A DNA stretch of 64,000 nt, taken from the NCBI GenBank assembly GCA_016789605.1, contig JAEUQO010000202.1, positions 1-64,000 of the forward strand. Reading direction: 5' to 3'. Below the pieces are notes generated by a model that had not been told where the DNA came from, searched no databases, and saw only the letters and a list, made by a program, of their open reading frames with translations. Position 1 is the first letter of the stretch. The number at the start of each line of letters is the position of its first letter. Origin of the DNA: Acidobacteriota bacterium. Lineage in GTDB: Bacteria; Acidobacteriota; Blastocatellia; RBC074. Shown here one piece after another: positions 1-8,294 of this stretch. The position numbers and the translations under genes were made by a program.

Positions 1-1961
1 ATGCGAATGCCAAGTTCTTGCGCCACGGTTGCGCGCAGCGGTTGAAACCACTTTTGAAACTGGCCGTCGAAATCATCGCGCGCGTCGCCTTCGCCCAGGG
101 CAAACAGCCGTCGCGCACCGTGTGCCGCCAGTTGCGCGTCAATGAAACGCGGCACGGCCTGAAACGTCGCCGCCCAGTCGCGATTGCCACACCCAAACAC
201 GGCATAGGTCACGCCTGACAACGCGTCTGCGGCCAAATCTTCGCGGCGCAACCAGTCACAGAATTTCGCGGCGTTGTCGGGCGGCAATCCGTTGTAAGAA
301 GACGTCACGATGGCCAGCAAACCTTCTTTCGGCAACTGCCCGGCATAATCGTCCAGCGGCGCCACGCGCACGCCGAAACCGTTTTCTTCGGCGTCGCCGG
401 CAATGCGGCGCGCCAGTTCTTCCGCCGTGCCCATGTTCGATCCATACAGCACCAGCAACGGCGTTCCGTGTTGCCGCACTTGTCGTGACGAATTTGCCGG
501 ATTGGGTTGCGCCTCGCCTGCGCGCAGTTCGACAGGCTGCCCGGTTGCCGTGTGAACGTTCCGATGTCTGCGCGGACGAACTTTGATTTTGAAGCCGTCG
601 GGTTTGAGCGTCAGCGATTCTTTGATTTTCAGTTGATAGCGCGTGTGGTCAACCAGTTCGAAGCGATGCAACAGCATGCCCAGCACGAGCGTGGCTTCTT
701 GCAGGGCGAATTGCCGCCCGATGCAGGCGCGTTTGCCGTTGCCAAATGGTTTCCAGGCATTGGGCGGACGTTTGGCTTCGTTGGTAGGGCTGAAATGATC
801 TGGGTTGAACCGTTCGGCATCCGGGCCCCAGATGCTGGGATCGCGGTGCAACATCGGCAACAACACGGTGATCGTATGCTGATGTTTGATTTTGTATTTG
901 CCGCCGATGACGGTGTCTTCGTACGGATACAAACCGAACACCGGCGCGGTCGGCCACAAACGCAGCGTCTCTTTCAGGATTTGCGTCAGGTAACCAAGCT
1001 GGTTGACCTGTTTGTATGACGGTTTGATGTTCGGATCAGGACCGAGCACGCGATCAACTTCGTCATAGGCTTTGGCCAGCACGTCGGGGTTGTTGAGCAG
1101 CGCGTAAATCGCAAAGGACAACAAGCCGCTGGTAGTTTCGTGACCGGCAATCAGGAAGGTGATGACCTGATAACGGATGTTGACGTCGTCGAGGCGTTCG
1201 CCGGTTTTCTTGTCTACGCCGCTCAGCATGTAACTGAGCAAATCGGGTTTGCTGGCCAGGTCTTCGCCGCCGGTTTTGCGTTCGCGGATGATGCGATCCA
1301 CGGTTTCGTTCATCGTGCGAATGCTGTCGTGCAATTGCCGTTCGCGGCTTTGGCGAATCAGACTTTCCATCGGCACGTCACGCAATTCATCCATCGTGAT
1401 GCCCAGCGCATCAGCCATCGCGCCGACAAACGGATGTTCTTTGTCGTGGTAAAACGAATTGAACCGGTAATCGAACCCGCTCAGCCCGATGGTGTCCACC
1501 GTCAGGCTGGTCATATCGCGCGCGACGTCAATTTCTTCGTCCGGATTCAACCGATCCCATTTCAGCGCCATTTGTTCGGCGATGTCGAGCATCATCGGGT
1601 GATAACTTTCCATCGCCTTCTGGTTGAAATTGGGCAACAGAATGTTGTGCGCTTTGGCCCAATTGGGTTCTTCGGTTTTTGACGTGAACAACCCGTCGCC
1701 GCCAAACCGGCGCACCAAACGCAAGCCGCCGCGAATGCTTTTGTCGAAGCGTTTTTCGTCTGACAGTTCGTTGACCAGATCGTAGCCAGACACGATCACC
1801 ACGACGCGACCGCGCAGTTCCAGACGGTAGATCGGCCCCAGTTCGCGCGCCAAGCGCCACATATCCTGCACAGGCGTTTCGGCGCTCAGTGTGAGCAAAT
1901 GGCCGAGCAAAAACTTTTCGGGTGGTTCGGGAATGCGCGCAAACGTCTGGTTCTCACTCAT
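1..1961 (-). CDS. Bifunctional cytochrome P450/NADPH-P450 reductase, CYP102-like (3' end beyond window)
   Basis: Self-sufficient fatty-acid-hydroxylase-type P450, fused to its own reductase as in P450 BM3. The reading frame stays open from the ATG at 1961 to the window edge (653 codons). Visible landmarks are the I-helix oxygen-activation motif AGHETTSG (residues 272-279), the K-helix motif KETLR, and the heme loop FGNGKRACIG with the thiolate Cys413. A flavodoxin-like FMN domain then starts near residue 495 (LLVLYGSNMGTAEELA). The FAD/NADPH part must lie left of position 1. The start is supported by an AAGGGA ribosome site about 7 nt upstream. The gene begins 12 nt after the stop of the nitroreductase gene, so the two are probably co-transcribed. 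The family typically hydroxylates long-chain fatty acids at sub-terminal positions; the substrate here is inferred from the family only. Confidence 0.93.
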   Translation of the reverse strand, partial: MSENQTFARIPEPPEKFLLGHLLTLSAETPVQDMWRLARELGPIYRLELRGRVVVIVSGYDLVNELSDEKRFDKSIRGGLRLVRRFGGDGLFTSKTEEPNWAKAHNILLPNFNQKAMESYHPMMLDIAEQMALKWDRLNPDEEIDVARDMTSLTVDTIGLSGFDYRFNSFYHDKEHPFVGAMADALGITMDELRDVPMESLIRQSRERQLHDSIRTMNETVDRIIRERKTGGEDLASKPDLLSYMLSGVDKKTGERLDDVNIRYQVITFLIAGHETTSGLLSFAIYALLNNPDVLAKAYDEVDRVLGPDPNIKPSYKQVNQLGYLTQILKETLRLWPTAPVFGLYPYEDTVIGGKYKIKHQHTITVLLPMLHRDPSIWGPDAERFNPDHFSPTNEAKRPPNAWKPFGNGKRACIGRQFALQEATLVLGMLLHRFELVDHTRYQLKIKESLTLKPDGFKIKVRPRRHRNVHTATGQPVELRAGEAQPNPANSSRQVRQHGTPLLVLYGSNMGTAEELARRIAGDAEENGFGVRVAPLDDYAGQLPKEGLLAIVTSSYNGLPPDNAAKFCDWLRREDLAADALSGVTYAVFGCGNRDWAATFQAVPRFIDAQLAAHGARRLFALGEGDARDDFDGQFQKWFQPLRATVAQELGIR

Positions 1962-1973
1962 GGTCTTTTCCCT

Positions 1974-2405
1974 TCAAACAAGCGGCGCAAGCAACGCAAT
2001 GCGCAAACCGCACACACGGCTTTGCCAGGTCAGCCATTGCGCCAGACAGGCAAATTGTGCGGGCAGCGATTCGAGGTCAGGCGTTTCGGTTGGTGTAAAG
2101 ACATAGGCCGTGGCTTCGTGCGCCTGGCCGCCCAGCCAATAGCGCACGCCGGGATGCGCTGGCAGATTTTTGACCCATTGCGCTTCGCTGCGCACGGTGC
2201 TGAACACCAGCGCATTTCCCCAACGCGCCGCCAGCACCGGCAAATTGATTTTGCGTCCGGTTTTGCGTCCGGTGGTTTCGACGACAACGGTGCCGACCGG
2301 CAACAGCAGCGGATTTCCCAGTCCGGCGCGGATCAGCGGCTCGGCAATTTGATTCACGCCGAAGAAAAACTGTTTCTGAAATTCGGCCAGCGTTTGCGTC
2401 AACAT
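1974..2405 (-). CDS. Nitroreductase family deazaflavin-dependent oxidoreductase (Ddn/DUF385-like)
   Basis: A small 143-residue protein of the split-barrel flavin/F420 reductase family. The family signature TTGRKTGR, the phosphate-binding loop in Ddn-type proteins, is seen at residues 44-51, and the strand that follows contains LPVLAARWGNALVF. Members use F420 or FMN to reduce diverse small molecules. Whether this bacterium makes F420 cannot be judged from the window. The ATG at 2405 follows an AAGAGG site at good spacing. The gene sits between the acetyltransferase (24-nt gap) and the P450 (12-nt gap) on the same strand, suggesting a three-gene operon of small-molecule-modifying enzymes. Cofactor and substrate are unknown. 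Confidence 0.8.
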   Translation of the reverse strand: MLTQTLAEFQKQFFFGVNQIAEPLIRAGLGNPLLLPVGTVVVETTGRKTGRKINLPVLAARWGNALVFSTVRSEAQWVKNLPAHPGVRYWLGGQAHEATAYVFTPTETPDLESLPAQFACLAQWLTWQSRVCGLRIALLAPLV

Positions 2406-2429
2406 CGTCAGCCTCTTTTGCGCAGAGCG

Positions 2430-2990
2430 TTACAGGTTCAATCCGGTGACGTCATAGCTCATGACGATCAAATCGTGCGTGCGGCCTTCGCGATCCATCA
2501 CGTAATCGGCGAGCAAGGCTTCGGCCTTGAACCCCAACCGCTCAAACACGGCGACCGCGCCGCGTTCATCGGCGGCCATTTGCGCAACGACTTTTTGCAA
2601 ACCGGCGGTTTCGGCCAATCCAAACACTTCGTTGGCCAGCAAACTGCCCAATCCGATGCCGCGCGCCGCCGGGCTGACGAGCAAACGAATGTTGCCCAGA
2701 TGGCGTGCCCAGGTGGTTTCGCTGCGCACGAGCGTGCCCATACCCAGCAAGCCGCCTTCTGCTTCGGCTAGAACCGTGACGGTGCGCCCGGATTGCAGGC
2801 TGCGCACCCAACCGTCAATGACTTTGGGATGTGTGATGTCGAGCGGAAGGAACAACAGGTCATCCGCCGGAAGCGATTGCGCAAACGAGAGCACCGTGTC
2901 GCGGTCGGTTGTTTGCATCAGGCGCAAAGTGATCTGTTTGTCTTTGAGCGTGGTCGTCCAGGGATAAGATCGTTTCGCTGCTAGCGTCAT
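2430..2990 (-). CDS. GNAT family N-acetyltransferase
   Basis: A 186-residue acetyl-CoA-dependent transferase. The acetyl-CoA pyrophosphate-binding motif A is visible as LLVSPAARGIGLGSLLANE, preceded by the beta4 strand GNIRL and followed by GLQKVVAQM and a motif-B-like AVAVFERLGFKAEA. The ATG at 2990 is preferred over a TTG 24 nt upstream because it has an AAAGG element upstream and opens directly into the fold. The acceptor substrate cannot be read from sequence. It is the first gene of the apparent operon with the nitroreductase and P450 genes. An alternative role such as ribosomal-protein or antibiotic acetylation cannot be excluded. Confidence 0.82.
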   Translation of the reverse strand: MTLAAKRSYPWTTTLKDKQITLRLMQTTDRDTVLSFAQSLPADDLLFLPLDITHPKVIDGWVRSLQSGRTVTVLAEAEGGLLGMGTLVRSETTWARHLGNIRLLVSPAARGIGLGSLLANEVFGLAETAGLQKVVAQMAADERGAVAVFERLGFKAEALLADYVMDREGRTHDLIVMSYDVTGLNL

Positions 2991-3248
2991 CGTCGTCTGG
3001 TGCCTTTCTGCCAAGCTGCCAAATTGTCAGCAAGTTGATGGAGATGAAAATGTGCGCGGAAGTTACCACAGCGGACGGATGGTGAGAAGGCGCAGAGCCA
3101 AGACAGCGCGAGAGGGACAGCGAGACAGAAAAGACAGAGCGACCAGGCAAAGCGCGACACACTGGTTTGGGCCTGTGAGCGCTTGCCTGCTGCTCGTCTC
3201 TCGTTCTCTTCCGTCCCTCGTTCTCTACGGACCTTCTTTGCTGTCTGA

Positions 3249-3857
3249 TTATTTCTTGTCCGTCGGGCGGAAGAAGGGAAGTTGCGTCGCTAGATCGAGC
3301 CAGCGTTTTTGAATTTCGACGTAATTGTTCACGGCCTGTTCGGCGAAATCGGCCAGGGCTGCGGCGGGCGAAGATTCTTCCAGGCGCAATCCGTCTTTGA
3401 GCGCTTTGATCGCCTGCGTGTTTTGTTGCGCGGCAAAATCCAGCCACTGATTGCGCGCGCTGACCACGGTTTCAATGCCTTGTGACGCGAAATCCGACAT
3501 CGAACGCGTTACGTCGGCGGGTGTGAAACTGGCGCCTTCGCGCAAGGCTTCGACAAATTGCTGGCTCTGTTGTGACACGATTTCGGACCAGCGTTTTTGC
3601 GCTTCGACAAAACCTTCGTAGCCCTGGCGCGCCCAATCACCCAGCGCGGGCGTGGGAGCCTGACGATAAAATTCCATGCCTTGTTCGATGGCTTTCAGCA
3701 CCAGTTTGTTTTGTTGCTCAGCGATTTGAATCCAGCTTTTCTGGGCTTCGACCAGATGTTCGATGACCTGTTTGGCCCAATCGGCAGCGGGATTGGCAGC
3801 TTGATTGGTTTCAGGCGCGGGCGTTTCGTTTTTGGTGGATTTGGCTTTGCTCGACAT
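3249..3857 (-). CDS. Phasin-like protein with four ~48-residue repeats
   Basis: A 202-residue hydrophilic helical protein without signal peptide or membrane segment. From about residue 27 it consists of four degenerate repeats of roughly 48 residues, each opening with an aromatic WA/FA pair, then a VEAQK-W-type segment and a QQ pair: [14 protein letters not shown] and AAQQNTQ in the first three. The fourth repeat is cut short before the C-terminus. The amphipathic pattern and the neighbourhood (a PhaR regulator 1.3 kb away, an SDR dehydrogenase adjacent) suggest a granule-coating phasin for polyhydroxyalkanoate inclusions. This is an inference, since phasins share little sequence. The start ATG at 3857 is preceded by AAAGGA. 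The N-terminal ~25 residues are a low-complexity Lys/Thr/Pro/Ala linker. Confidence 0.62.
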   Translation of the reverse strand: MSSKAKSTKNETPAPETNQAANPAADWAKQVIEHLVEAQKSWIQIAEQQNKLVLKAIEQGMEFYRQAPTPALGDWARQGYEGFVEAQKRWSEIVSQQSQQFVEALREGASFTPADVTRSMSDFASQGIETVVSARNQWLDFAAQQNTQAIKALKDGLRLEESSPAAALADFAEQAVNNYVEIQKRWLDLATQLPFFRPTDKK

Positions 3858-3902
3858 AACGTAAGTCCTTTCTGTGAAGCGAAATAATGCGTGGCCGCGA
3901 GG

Positions 3903-4787
3903 TTATTTTTCGCCGCCGTCTTTATCGGTTGAATACAGATTGCCGCGTTGCTGTTGCGCCGTAGGTTGGTTCGACGCCGCAGCGCGCCGCGCGCCTTCGA
4001 GAAACGGAACCGTCCACCCCAGCGCAAAATCCATCAGCCGAGGCGCGACCGTGTTGAAAAAATTGATGGCCATCGCATCCAGCGCCATCACGATTTCGGG
4101 TTGGGGGAATTGCGCATCGCGCACAATGACTTTGGCCATTTCGCGCGCCGGAAATTTGGGCAACGCGTTGGGCATTTCCAGGCCGGTTTGGTTGGCGGCG
4201 GCTTCAAAGATTTCGGTTTCAACCGCGCCGGGAAAGATCGTGCTGACGTCAATGTTGTCGCTCATCAATTCCGCGCGCAGCGATTCTGAAAAGCCGGCCA
4301 GCGCAAATTTGCTGGCGCAATAGGCCGACTCAAACGGCATCCCGCGTTTGCCGAAAATCGAAGAGACGTTGATGATCACACCGCCGCCTTGCGCTTTCAT
4401 CTGTGGCAAAACCGCCTTGCACGCATACACCGCGCCCCAGAAATTGACGTCCATCAGGCGTTTGAAATCAGCCAGCGATTGATCGGCAAATTTTGCCGCG
4501 ATGGCTACGCCTGCGTTGTTGACCAGCGTGTCAATGCGGCCAAACCGCGCGCTGGCTTTTTCGATCAAGGCCGTCACTTGGGTTTCGTCCGCCACATCGG
4601 TCGGCACGGCCAAGGCTTCTCCGCCTTGCGCTTCGATTTCGGCCACCAGGGACTGCAACCGTTCGACGCGGCGACCTGCTACCACAACGCGCGCACCTGC
4701 GCTCACAAATTCCAGTGCCGTGGCGCGGCCAATGCCACTGGTTGCGCCGGTAATCACGACGGTTGTTCCGCGCACTTTGCGAATCAC
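3903..4787 (-). CDS. SDR family NAD(P)-dependent oxidoreductase
   Basis: A classical short-chain dehydrogenase of 294 residues. The Rossmann nucleotide-binding motif TGATSGIG is at 13-20 and NNAG at 90-93. The catalytic triad is Ser142/143, Tyr156 and Lys160 (SAYCASK). The Arg at position 39-40 after beta2 suggests NADP(H) preference. About 50 C-terminal residues extend beyond the usual fold and end in a hydrophilic tail. The gene lies 45 nt upstream of the phasin-like gene on the same strand and is divergent from phaR, so a role in hydroxyacyl or polyester metabolism is possible. The sequence does not specifically match a PhaB acetoacetyl-CoA reductase, so the substrate stays open. Confidence 0.85.
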   Translation of the reverse strand: MIRKVRGTTVVITGATSGIGRATALEFVSAGARVVVAGRRVERLQSLVAEIEAQGGEALAVPTDVADETQVTALIEKASARFGRIDTLVNNAGVAIAAKFADQSLADFKRLMDVNFWGAVYACKAVLPQMKAQGGGVIINVSSIFGKRGMPFESAYCASKFALAGFSESLRAELMSDNIDVSTIFPGAVETEIFEAAANQTGLEMPNALPKFPAREMAKVIVRDAQFPQPEIVMALDAMAINFFNTVAPRLMDFALGWTVPFLEGARRAAASNQPTAQQQRGNLYSTDKDGGEK

Positions 4788-5136
4788 GGTGCAGTCCTCC
4801 TCGGTTCGATTTCAGTGTGGTTTGGGATGCGATCGAGCGCCAGCATAGGCGCGAAGTCGTGAACTGTCAAGAATAGATTTCGCATTTGCGAGATAGAGTG
4901 GATAAGTGTTGCAAATTAAAGAGTTAAATTTTGATATTGCTCTATGGTAATGGCTGTGTGAAAAGCGAGGGCGGCTAATAGTTTGAGATTATCGCTGAAA
5001 TGGGCAGGTTTTGCCGTGGCGGCAGGTGGTTTGGGTTTACTTCGCGCCTGCGAAGTTTGATTAGTTCAGTCTTTTCAATAGAATAGCAGGATTTGATGGA
5101 CACCTATGCTGCGCTCGTGCTAAGTTGCGCGGCGTT
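4788..5136. promoter_or_regulatory. Divergent intergenic region between SDR gene and phaR
   Basis: A 349-bp region separating the leftward SDR gene from the rightward phaR gene, noticeably more AT-rich (especially about 4860-5100) than the flanking coding DNA. It must hold promoters for both directions and is the natural place for PhaR autoregulation. No clear -35/-10 pair, operator dyad or RNA gene could be picked out by eye. Confidence 0.4.
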
Positions 5137-5616
5137 ATGGCAAAGAATTCATCCGAGAGCGAAGACCGCGTCATCATCAAGCGGTACGGCAACCGCCGGT
5201 TGTACAACACCGAAACCAAAAGCTACGTCACCTATCAGGATTTGCTGCAAATCATACGCAAAGGCGTAGACATTCAGGTCGTGGATTCGGCGACCAAAGC
5301 CGACGTCACCAAAGCCGTGTTGATCCAGGCGATTTTGGAAGAAGAGAAGAACGACAAGAATCTGTTGCCGCTGCCGTTTCTCTTTCAGCTCATTCGTTCG
5401 CAGGAAGGCGCAGCCCAGGATTTCTTTCGCAACTATCTGTCGAGCAGTTTTGAAGCGTATTTGAAGACGAAGGAAGAATTCGACAAACGCTTCCGTGGCT
5501 TGCTGGAAATGACCGCCAATGCGCCGCAGATGTGGGAAAAGTTCATTCCGGGCGCGGACGCAATGAAAGAGTTTTGGGGATTGAACAAGAAACCGGACGA
5601 AGACAAAAACAAGTAA
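5137..5616 (+). CDS. phaR: Polyhydroxyalkanoate synthesis regulator PhaR
   Basis: A 159-residue DNA-binding repressor of the PHB/PHA accumulation family. The N-terminal PhaR domain is unmistakable: residues 13-24 read [12 protein letters not shown], followed by the [14 protein letters not shown] segment and an acidic-helical accessory region. Family members repress phasin and their own gene and are titrated away by nascent polyester granules. That fits the phasin-like gene just across the divergent promoter. The ATG at 5137 is chosen as start. An in-frame TTG 12 nt upstream is possible, and neither has a strong ribosome site. The C-terminal ~60 residues are helical and charged. Confidence 0.9.
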   Translation: MAKNSSESEDRVIIKRYGNRRLYNTETKSYVTYQDLLQIIRKGVDIQVVDSATKADVTKAVLIQAILEEEKNDKNLLPLPFLFQLIRSQEGAAQDFFRNYLSSSFEAYLKTKEEFDKRFRGLLEMTANAPQMWEKFIPGADAMKEFWGLNKKPDEDKNK

Positions 5617-5632
5617 CGCCGATCATTCGGCG
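5617..5632 (-). terminator. Short hairpin terminator for the XPB/DUF790 pair
   Basis: A perfect 6-bp stem (CGCCGA/TCGGCG, 5617-5622 with 5627-5632) with a 4-nt loop overlaps the stop codon of the leftward DUF790 gene. On the minus strand it is followed within a few bases by a T-rich stretch (complement of the A-rich 3' end of phaR). It lies between two convergent genes, the expected place for an intrinsic terminator. Confidence 0.4.
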
Positions 5633-6828
5633 GCAAGCGGCGCGAGTCGTTCGATGGCATTGAGCAAGGCGCGGGCATCCAGCGCGCTTTTGTAGCTGAA
5701 AACAGTGGGCGGCAGATTGACGGGCGCTTCGCGGCTGCCGCGCAATTCTTCAGACACTGCAAACAGATAGTTTTCGACGCCGCTGTGCGCAAATTCCTGC
5801 AACCGATCTGTCAGATAACGCGGCGTCCAAAATCCCAAAAGCTCCAAATAGACCTGCCGACCGTCTGGATGACCAACCAGAAAATCTGGCGCCACTGCGC
5901 CCGCGCCCAAATCAAGCACTTCCTGACTGGCGAACAATTGCCACTGGCAACCGAGTTTCGCCCATTTGCGCACCAGCTCTTCACGCACGGATTCGTCCGG
6001 CGCAAGCTGTTGCCAGCCTTCCGCGCCGATTTGCGTTTGCTGGCTGTCCATCTCAAAAAAGGCGCGTTTGTTGTGTTTGGTTTCGATTTCCGCACGAAGT
6101 TGCCAGCCCTGACACGCCAGCAACGCGGGCAAAAACACCGCCATTTGAATTCCGTATTTCTGTGAACGATGAAAGAGCGAAATTGGCCCGCTCAGTCTGA
6201 TTTCGTATCCGGCGTCGGCGCTTCCTCTGATGTCATGGATTAAGCGGTAGCGTTTGATTGCTTCGAAAAGCTGACGGTAGCCGGCGGGAGCTTGCGGTTT
6301 TACGCGCAACACCAATTCGACACAGCGATACAGCAGGGCTTGCGCCTGCGCCAGATTGTATTGCGCCAGCAGCTCTTGCGCATTGAGTTCGGCAAATTCC
6401 AGCAGGCGCTGGTTGTCGGGCAAATCGGCATACAGGCTGTCGAGCACTTCCTGGGGGGCGCAACCGGCTTGCGTGGCTGCTTCGGTCAGCAGTTGTTCTT
6501 TGACCGAAGCATTGGCCGGATGATGCGCGCGCGCCAGCAAAAACAGCGTGTTGCGCAATTCGGCGGGTTCGACGGGGGCAACGGTGGCAAAGGTGCAGCG
6601 ATCTTGCAGCAGTTTGATCAATCCGCGCAGGATGCGGTAATCGGTGCCGATGCCGATGTAATCGTCCAGCGCTTGCGCAAGCTGCAAGCGTCGGTGTCCC
6701 TGATGATCGCGGACGAGCGCGATCAACTCTTCCGCCGCGCGCACATAGGTTTCATCGCTGGCATCCAAATAACGCGGCCCGATGCGGTCGCCGCGTTGCC
6801 AGCTCAAAGCCAGATCAGCCGTCAGCAT
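5623..6828 (-). CDS. DUF790 family protein, Bax1-like partner of XPB helicase
   Basis: A 401-residue protein resembling the DUF790 family, whose archaeal member Bax1 is a structure-specific endonuclease that binds XPB. The N-terminal part (LTADLALSWQRGDRIGPRYL) is typical. The C-terminal half carries a nuclease-like core with a conserved acidic pattern: VAPDFLVGHPDG, then VYLELLGFWTPRYL. This has the E/D...D...ExL layout of PD-(D/E)XK-type nucleases. The ATG at 6828 is chosen because it overlaps the end of the upstream XPB-like helicase gene by 14 nt, indicating translational coupling. A longer reading from 6891 would run deep into the helicase gene. The pair probably acts in DNA repair or processing. 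Confidence 0.82.
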   Translation of the reverse strand: MLTADLALSWQRGDRIGPRYLDASDETYVRAAEELIALVRDHQGHRRLQLAQALDDYIGIGTDYRILRGLIKLLQDRCTFATVAPVEPAELRNTLFLLARAHHPANASVKEQLLTEAATQAGCAPQEVLDSLYADLPDNQRLLEFAELNAQELLAQYNLAQAQALLYRCVELVLRVKPQAPAGYRQLFEAIKRYRLIHDIRGSADAGYEIRLSGPISLFHRSQKYGIQMAVFLPALLACQGWQLRAEIETKHNKRAFFEMDSQQTQIGAEGWQQLAPDESVREELVRKWAKLGCQWQLFASQEVLDLGAGAVAPDFLVGHPDGRQVYLELLGFWTPRYLTDRLQEFAHSGVENYLFAVSEELRGSREAPVNLPPTVFSYKSALDARALLNAIERLAPLAAE

Positions 6829-8245
6829 CTTCGTCACTCCAGTGAGGCCAGTGGGGGGCCTGTTCCCGCACGTCTTGAAATTGGCCCGCATTGCTGCGTC
6901 GCTGGCTGGTGTGTTCTTCGGTGGTTTCGCCGGTCACGATTTCATACAGCACCGCTTCTTTGTCGGGTTGTTTGCGCAAAATGCGCCCCAACCGCTGAAT
7001 GTGTTCGCGCGCCGAACCGGAACCGGAAAGCACAATTGCCACCGACGCCGCCGGAATATTCACGCCTTCGTTCAGCACTTTTGACGTGGCGAGCGCCAAC
7101 ACCTCGCCGCGATTGAACGCCTCTAGCCAGGCGCGCCGCTCTTTGATCGGCGTTTCGTGTGTGAGCGCAGGAATCAGAAATTGTTCTGAAATGCGATACA
7201 CCGATTCGTTGTCGGCGGTAAAAATCAGTGTGCGTTCGTGGCGATGACGCGCAAGCAATTCGGCCAGGACGCGCAACTTGGCTTCGGTGCCAAAGGCGAT
7301 GCGCTTTGACGCGCGATACGCCAGCATTGCACGGCGTCCGGCTTGGCTGCGGGCACTGGCAAACACAAATTGTTGCCAGCCTTGCGGGCCGTACATGCGC
7401 AATCCTTGCTGCTGTATAAATTCGCGATACACACTACGCTGGCGCTTGTAAGCCTGGCGTTCTTCATCGCTGAGCTGCACGCGTACGCGCACAACGCTGT
7501 AATCGGCCAGATAATCACCGGCCAGTTCTTGCGCTTCGCGGCGATACACGGTCGGCCCGATCAATGGTTCGAGCAATTCTTCGCCGCCGTCGGCGCGTTC
7601 GGGCGTGGCGGTCAATCCCAGGCGAAACGGTGCAATCGCCAGTTCGGCGGCATAGCGGTGCACGCTGCCCGGCAGGTGATGGCACTCGTCAAACACCAGC
7701 AAACCGAAGCGATTGCCCAGCCGTTCCATAAAGCGAAACGCCGAGGCATAGGTGGTGATCGTGATGGCGCCGATTTCGAAATAGCCGCCGCCGATCAAAC
7801 CGATTTCCGCGCTGAAGGCCGTCAGCATCAGGTCGTACCACTGATTCATCAAGTCAATCGTGGGCACGACGACCAGCGTCTGACGTTGGCAATGTTCGAT
7901 GGCCATTTGCGCAACCAGACTTTTGCCTGCACCGGTGGGCAACACGATCACGCCGCGTTTGCCGGTTTGTTGCCAGGCCGCAATGGCTTCTTGTTGATAC
8001 GGGCGCGGTTCGGTGATGAGCTTCGGCGGAAAATCGAATTCGAGATATTGGCGGGCTTCGTCCGTGTGCGGAATTTTCTGGCGGACGAGTTCGATGACGA
8101 CCTGACGATAGCTCAGCGCGGGCGCACGATAACGCCGCACGCGCTCATCCCATTGCCAAACGGCGGGCAGGGAATCTGTTTGGGCTGCGCCGTCCAGCAA
8201 CAACGTGCCAGCCTCAAAGCGCAGAGTGAATGCAACCGGATTCAT
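6815..8245 (-). CDS. XPB-like superfamily 2 DNA helicase
   Basis: A 476-residue SF2 helicase. Visible motifs are the Q-motif-like RPYQQEA (81-87), Walker A PTGAGKS (103-109), Ia VVPTIDLMNQW, Walker B/DECH at 186-189, motif III LTATPERADG (211-220), and motif VI QRLGRILRK near the C-terminus. The N-terminal domain before motif Q is short, as in bacterial and archaeal XPB, and an RAD/RED-like position follows motif III. It is translated just ahead of the Bax1-like nuclease gene with a 14-nt overlap. That is the known XPB-Bax1 pair of archaea, here in a bacterium. The likely role is duplex opening coupled to incision during repair. Confidence 0.88.
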   Translation of the reverse strand: MNPVAFTLRFEAGTLLLDGAAQTDSLPAVWQWDERVRRYRAPALSYRQVVIELVRQKIPHTDEARQYLEFDFPPKLITEPRPYQQEAIAAWQQTGKRGVIVLPTGAGKSLVAQMAIEHCQRQTLVVVPTIDLMNQWYDLMLTAFSAEIGLIGGGYFEIGAITITTYASAFRFMERLGNRFGLLVFDECHHLPGSVHRYAAELAIAPFRLGLTATPERADGGEELLEPLIGPTVYRREAQELAGDYLADYSVVRVRVQLSDEERQAYKRQRSVYREFIQQQGLRMYGPQGWQQFVFASARSQAGRRAMLAYRASKRIAFGTEAKLRVLAELLARHRHERTLIFTADNESVYRISEQFLIPALTHETPIKERRAWLEAFNRGEVLALATSKVLNEGVNIPAASVAIVLSGSGSAREHIQRLGRILRKQPDKEAVLYEIVTGETTEEHTSQRRSNAGQFQDVREQAPHWPHWSDEDADG

Positions 8246-8294
8246 CGCGGCAAAGGGAATTAGCGTTTATGTGAGGCAGCGATCAGCGTTGCGT

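Noticed and set aside
3050..3240. Purine-rich and pyrimidine-rich stretches as a long hairpin or small RNA in the gap after the phasin gene
   Set aside because: Only short blocks (about 7 bp) pair by eye; no convincing structure.
7343..8263. Plus-strand open frame of 306 codons opposite the helicase gene
   Set aside because: Antisense of conserved helicase motifs, with composition unlike a real protein.
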